Source: Pseudomonadota bacterium
GTDB lineage: Bacteria; Pseudomonadota; Alphaproteobacteria; Rhizobiales; Beijerinckiaceae
DNA: 34,231 bases
Assembly: GCA_023423995.1 (NCBI GenBank)
Contig: JAFAEL010000093.1
Coordinates: 1-34,231, forward strand
Reading direction: 5' to 3'
Shown: positions 30,760 through 34,231 of the stretch, piece by piece
How the letters are laid out: every line of letters begins with the position of its first letter
How positions within the stretch are numbered: the first letter of the stretch is position 1
Notes under the pieces: model-generated
Told to the model about the DNA's origin: nothing
What the model saw: only the letters and a program-made list of their open reading frames with translations
Database searches by the model: none
Translations under genes and position numbers: made by a program

Positions 30760-33700
30760 TCAGCGCGGCGCCGGGCGGCGGAGATCGAGCGTCAGGGGAT
30801 ATTCCAGGTTCATCTCCTCGGGCGGGATCGGCACGCGGCCGGGCGTGTGCCCGTGGTCGTGGAAGCGGGCGAGCCGGCGGCCCTCCGCCTCAAGGCCGTT
30901 GACCGGGAAGGTGTCGTAGACGCGTCCGCCCGGATGGACGACATGATACATGCAGCCGCCGAGCGAGCGCTCGCTCCAGCCGTCCAGGACGTCGAAGGTC
31001 AGGGGCGCATGCACCGGAATGGTGGGGTGGAGGCCGGAGCTCGGCTGCCAGACCTTGAAGCGGAGCCCCGCGACCGCCTCGCCCGAGACGCCCGTCGGCG
31101 TCATCGGCAGCCGCCGGCCGTTGCAGGTGATGATGTGCCGACCGGAGACGAAGCCGAACGCCTTGACCTGGAGGCGCTCGACGGAGCTGTCGACATAACG
31201 GACCGTGCCGCCGCCGCCGTTCTCCTCCCCGAGCACGTGCCAGGGCTCGAGCGCCTGGCGGAGTTCGAGACGCACGCCGCCATGCTCGGCTGTCCCGAAC
31301 AGTGGGAAGCGAAACTCGCGCTGCGCCTCGTACCACGCCGGGTCGAAGGCATAGCCGGCCCCGTTCAGGTCCCGCAGGACGTCGAGGAAATCCGCCCAGA
31401 GGAAATGCGGGAGCATGAAGCGGTCGTGCAGCGCCGTCCCCCAGCGGACGAAGGCGCCGTCCTGCGGCTGACGCCACAGCCAGGCGATGATCGCCCGCAG
31501 CAGCAATTGCTGCGCGAGGCTCATCCGGGCATCCGGCGGCATCTCGAAGGAGCGGAATTCCAGCAGGCCGAGGCGGCCGGTCGGGCTGTCCGGGGAATAG
31601 AGCTTGTCGATGCAGATCTCGGCCCGGTGCGTGTTGCCCGTCACGTCCACGAGCACGTTCCGGAACACCCGGTCCACGAGCCAGAGCGGCGGCTTCTCCG
31701 CCTCCGGGCCGGGGATCTGCGCGAGCGCGATCTCGAGCTCGTACAGCCCCTCGTGCCGCGCCTCGTCCGAGCGCGGCGCCTGGCTCGTCGGGCCAATATA
31801 GAGGCCGGCGAAAAGGTAAGAGAGGGCAGGGTGCCGCTGCCAGTACAGGACGAGGCTCTTCAGCAGGTCCGGCCGGCGGAGAAAGGGTGAATCGGCAGGG
31901 GTGGTGCCGCCCAGCACGACATGGTTGCCGCCGCCCGTCCCGGTATGGCGGCCGTCGATCATGAACTTTTCCGCGGCAAGTCCGAGCGCGCGGGCGTCCT
32001 CGTACACGCCCGTCGTGATGTCGACCGCTTCCTGCCAGCCCTTCGCGGGGTGGACATTGACCTCGATCACGCCGGGGTCGGGCGTGACCTTGATGTTGTC
32101 GAGCCGGGGATCGAAGGGCGGCGGGTAGCCTTCGATGTGGAGCGCATGGCCGATCTCGGCGGCCGAATCCTCCACCTTCGCGAGCAGCTCGAGGTAGTCC
32201 TCGATCCGCTCCAGGGGCGGCATGAACACGCGCAGCGTGCCGTCGCGTGCCTCGACGGCGAGGGCCGTGCGCACCGCGACGCGGCGCCGGCCCCTGCTTC
32301 GGCGCTGGCCGGCAAGCTCGTCGGGAAGGGCGTCCCTCTCCTCCAGGGGGTCCTGGGGGGAGTAGTAGGGGTAGTGCTCCGGCGGGACGTGGGGGAGCGA
32401 GGCGAGCGGCAGCCGGGAGCCGAGCGGGGAGTCCCCGGGCAGGACGAACATCTCACCCCGCCGGAACTCCCAGGGTTCGGAAACCCAGCTCCGGCCAGGC
32501 CCCTCTTCCAGGCTCATGAGGGGCAGCACATAGCCGACGGGATCGCCCAGCCCGCCGGTGAAGACCCTCACCATGCGGGCGCGGGCCTCGGGATCGCCGA
32601 GCCTCGGATCAGCCGGGGAAACATTGGCCGGCAGCTTGGCTTCCTCCCCCATCCAATGGACGGGATCCTCGTAGGCGGGCAGGACGTACTCCGCCATATC
32701 GAGGCGTGTCGCGAGCGCATCGACCAGTCGCTTCGCCTCCGCGATGCCGGCGCCGGACGGCGCATCCTCGCGGGCGATCAGCTCCGGATCCCGCCAGATC
32801 GGGCGCCCGTCCCGGCGCCAGTAGAGGCCGAAGGCCCAGCGCGGGAGGCTCTCGCCCGGGTACCATTTCCCCTGGCCGTAATGCAGGAGCCCGCCGGGCG
32901 CGAACCGGTCCCGGTATCGCCTGATCAGCTTGTCCGCGAAGCCGCGCTTCGTCGGCCCGGTCGCGGCGGCGTTCCATTCCGGAGCCCCGAGATCGGCGAG
33001 GTTCAGGAAGGTCGGCTCGCCGCCGATCGTCAGCCGCACGTCCTGCGCGGCAAGGTCCTCATCGACCGCCCCGCCGAGCGTGTTCAGGGCCGTCCAGGCT
33101 TCGTCCGAGAATGGCTTCGTGGTCCGCGGCGCTTCGGCGACCCGCGCGACTTTCATCTCGAACCCGAACTCCACTCCTGCCGGCTCGTTGGAGCCGGAGA
33201 TGGGCGCGGCCGAGCGGTAATGCGGCGCGGCGGCGAGCGGGATGTGCCCCTCGCCGCAGAGCAGGCCGGAGGTGGCGTCGAGCCCGAGCCAGCCGGCACC
33301 GGGGAGATAGGCCTCCGCCCAGGCGTGAAGATCGGTGAAGTCGCGCTCGGGGCCGGGCGGACCCTCGACCGCGCCGCCGTCCGGCGTGAGCTGGATCAGG
33401 TAGCCGGAGACGAACCGGGCCGCGAAACCGAGCCGCCGGAGGAGGTGCACGAGCAGCCAGGCGGAGTCGCGGCAGGAGCCCGTCTTGAGGCGGAGCGTCT
33501 CGTCCGGGTTCTGTACCCCGGGCTGGAGGCGCGTTTCGTAGCCGATCTCCTGCGCCAGCATGCCGTTCAGCGTGGTGAGAAGCTGGACCGTTCCCAGCCC
33601 TTGGGGAGCGCGCGCGAGAAACGCCTCGAAATGCTCCCCCGCGCCTTCCTGGACGAGATAGGGCGAAAGCTCGGCCCTGAGATCGTCCGGGTAGGCGAAG

Positions 33701-34008
33701 GGCCAGGCGGCCGCATAATCCTCGATGAAGAAGTCGAAGGGATTGCGGGCGGCGAGTTCCGCCGTCAGGTCCACCTCGATCCGGAGTTCGGCCGTCCGCT
33801 CCGGAAAGACCACGCGCGCGTTCCAGTTCCCGCCCGGGTCGAGATGCCAGTTGAGGAAGTGCTTCGAGGGCGTGACCTTGAGCGAGTAGCTCGGGATCGG
33901 CGTGTGACCGGACGGCGAGGGCCGAAGCCGGATCGTCTGCGGCCCGAGCTGGATCGCCCGGTCGTAGCGATAGGTCGTGACGTGATGGAGCGCGACGAGG
34001 ATCGACAC
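30760..34008 (-). CDS. Transglutaminase-like / DUF2126 fusion protein
   Basis: The 1082-residue product joins a transglutaminase-like domain (about 1-270) to a long DUF2126 region (about 300-1082). The N-terminal part opens with [16 protein letters not shown], a strand region usual before such domains. The catalytic triad is readable: Cys179 in [10 protein letters not shown], His228 in [11 protein letters not shown] and Asp244 in [11 protein letters not shown]2126 holds blocks such as [11 protein letters not shown] and YTPW-like Trp/Pro-rich parts. Comparative work links such proteins with circularly permuted ATP-grasp and alpha-E proteins in predicted peptide-modification systems; no such partner is in the window, though the upstream side is cut off. 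GTG 34008 is used as it begins the family N-terminus; the frame extends to 34221 in low-complexity sequence. No strong ribosome site is seen. Confidence 0.9.
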   Translation of the reverse strand: MSILVALHHVTTYRYDRAIQLGPQTIRLRPSPSGHTPIPSYSLKVTPSKHFLNWHLDPGGNWNARVVFPERTAELRIEVDLTAELAARNPFDFFIEDYAAAWPFAYPDDLRAELSPYLVQEGAGEHFEAFLARAPQGLGTVQLLTTLNGMLAQEIGYETRLQPGVQNPDETLRLKTGSCRDSAWLLVHLLRRLGFAARFVSGYLIQLTPDGGAVEGPPGPERDFTDLHAWAEAYLPGAGWLGLDATSGLLCGEGHIPLAAAPHYRSAAPISGSNEPAGVEFGFEMKVARVAEAPRTTKPFSDEAWTALNTLGGAVDEDLAAQDVRLTIGGEPTFLNLADLGAPEWNAAATGPTKRGFADKLIRRYRDRFAPGGLLHYGQGKWYPGESLPRWAFGLYWRRDGRPIWRDPELIAREDAPSGAGIAEAKRLVDALATRLDMAEYVLPAYEDPVHWMGEEAKLPANVSPADPRLGDPEARARMVRVFTGGLGDPVGYVLPLMSLEEGPGRSWVSEPWEFRRGEMFVLPGDSPLGSRLPLASLPHVPPEHYPYYSPQDPLEERDALPDELAGQRRSRGRRRVAVRTALAVEARDGTLRVFMPPLERIEDYLELLAKVEDSAAEIGHALHIEGYPPPFDPRLDNIKVTPDPGVIEVNVHPAKGWQEAVDITTGVYEDARALGLAAEKFMIDGRHTGTGGGNHVVLGGTTPADSPFLRRPDLLKSLVLYWQRHPALSYLFAGLYIGPTSQAPRSDEARHEGLYELEIALAQIPGPEAEKPPLWLVDRVFRNVLVDVTGNTHRAEICIDKLYSPDSPTGRLGLLEFRSFEMPPDARMSLAQQLLLRAIIAWLWRQPQDGAFVRWGTALHDRFMLPHFLWADFLDVLRDLNGAGYAFDPAWYEAQREFRFPLFGTAEHGGVRLELRQALEPWHVLGEENGGGGTVRYVDSSVERLQVKAFGFVSGRHIITCNGRRLPMTPTGVSGEAVAGLRFKVWQPSSGLHPTIPVHAPLTFDVLDGWSERSLGGCMYHVVHPGGRVYDTFPVNGLEAEGRRLARFHDHGHTPGRVPIPPEEMNLEYPLTLDLRRPAPR

Positions 34009-34231
34009 GGCAGATCCAGGCTGTCGAGGCCGGAGGCGGCCCCTGATGGACGAATGTTGCACCGGCCCGACCCGCAGGCCAGTACTCGACCTGCAAGAGG
34101 CGCGCCGGGAGGATGGGCCGGGTGGGGCAACCCACGCAGAACGCGCGGGGGAGCTTGCCGATCCCGGTCGGGCCGGGATACCCGGCCGTGGTCCGCCAGA
34201 GCGGCGGCGATGAGGCGGCAAGGATGCCCTG
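34009..34231. other. Right-edge sequence with no supported gene
   Basis: These 223 bases upstream of the transglutaminase-DUF2126 gene have open frames on the minus strand, but their translations are Pro/Arg/Gly-rich and not family-like. I see no promoter of good quality. It may hold a leader or the tail of a gene outside the window. Confidence 0.5.

Noticed and set aside
30760..34221. Transglutaminase-DUF2126 protein starting at 34221
   Set aside because: The extra 71 residues are Pro/Arg/Ser-rich without similarity to the family N-terminus, which begins at GTG 34008.

Overview
The window is chromosomal DNA of a high-GC alphaproteobacterium, most likely Hyphomicrobiales (Rhizobiales) of the Methylobacterium/Microvirga/Bosea kind. 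The signs are a class I lysyl-tRNA synthetase, a SUV3-like helicase, the rpsT-dnaA arrangement, a 41-residue L36 of the alphaproteobacterial type, and a transglutaminase-DUF2126 protein. The genus is inferred, not proven. I see no tRNA, rRNA, CRISPR array, insertion sequence or prophage. Coding density is high, strands alternate often, and three convergent gene pairs overlap at their 3' ends.

Left part (1-7300, nearly all minus strand): a partial SUV3-type RNA helicase, a lone HTH antitoxin-like regulator, a DUF3108 envelope protein, a compact three-gene unit (DUF4142, cupredoxin, ECF sigma factor) with translational coupling, and a long GTP-cyclohydrolase-II-like protein of the URC1 type. 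Next (7400-12960) come a coiled-coil protein, inorganic pyrophosphatase, a GNAT acetyltransferase, a Cys-based phosphatase, an MsbA-type ABC exporter, a lone formyltransferase and a small hydrophilic protein.

Middle (12969-23109): recF and dnaN in an overlapping minus-strand pair, asd, a CPA2 cation/proton antiporter with an altered nucleotide-binding loop, a small exported protein, leuB, a HcxB-like oxidoreductase, a 51-residue peptide, rpmJ, a fumarylacetoacetase-family hydrolase and a DMT/YdcZ transporter. asd and leuB supply amino-acid biosynthesis. recF, dnaN and dnaA supply replication and repair, but dnaA lies about 13 kb from dnaN-recF and on the other strand.

Right part (23099-34231): a GT2 glycosyltransferase with a GspE/MshE-like N-terminal region, lysS (class I), rpsT with a textbook promoter and terminator, a 769-base gene-free region before dnaA, a SCO copper chaperone, a small lipoprotein, and a 1082-residue transglutaminase-DUF2126 protein.

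The most unusual non-coding signals are four back-to-back perfect stem-loops in the 30126-30221 gap, a hairpin that buries the GTG start of the glycosyltransferase, a dyad with competing hairpins upstream of the antiporter, a perfect dyad containing GGAAC upstream of the DUF4142-cupredoxin-ECF unit, and paired small hairpins in the asd leader. I found no clearly new multi-gene system. The best candidates for unexplored biology are the structured gaps and the DUF4142-cupredoxin-ECF unit.
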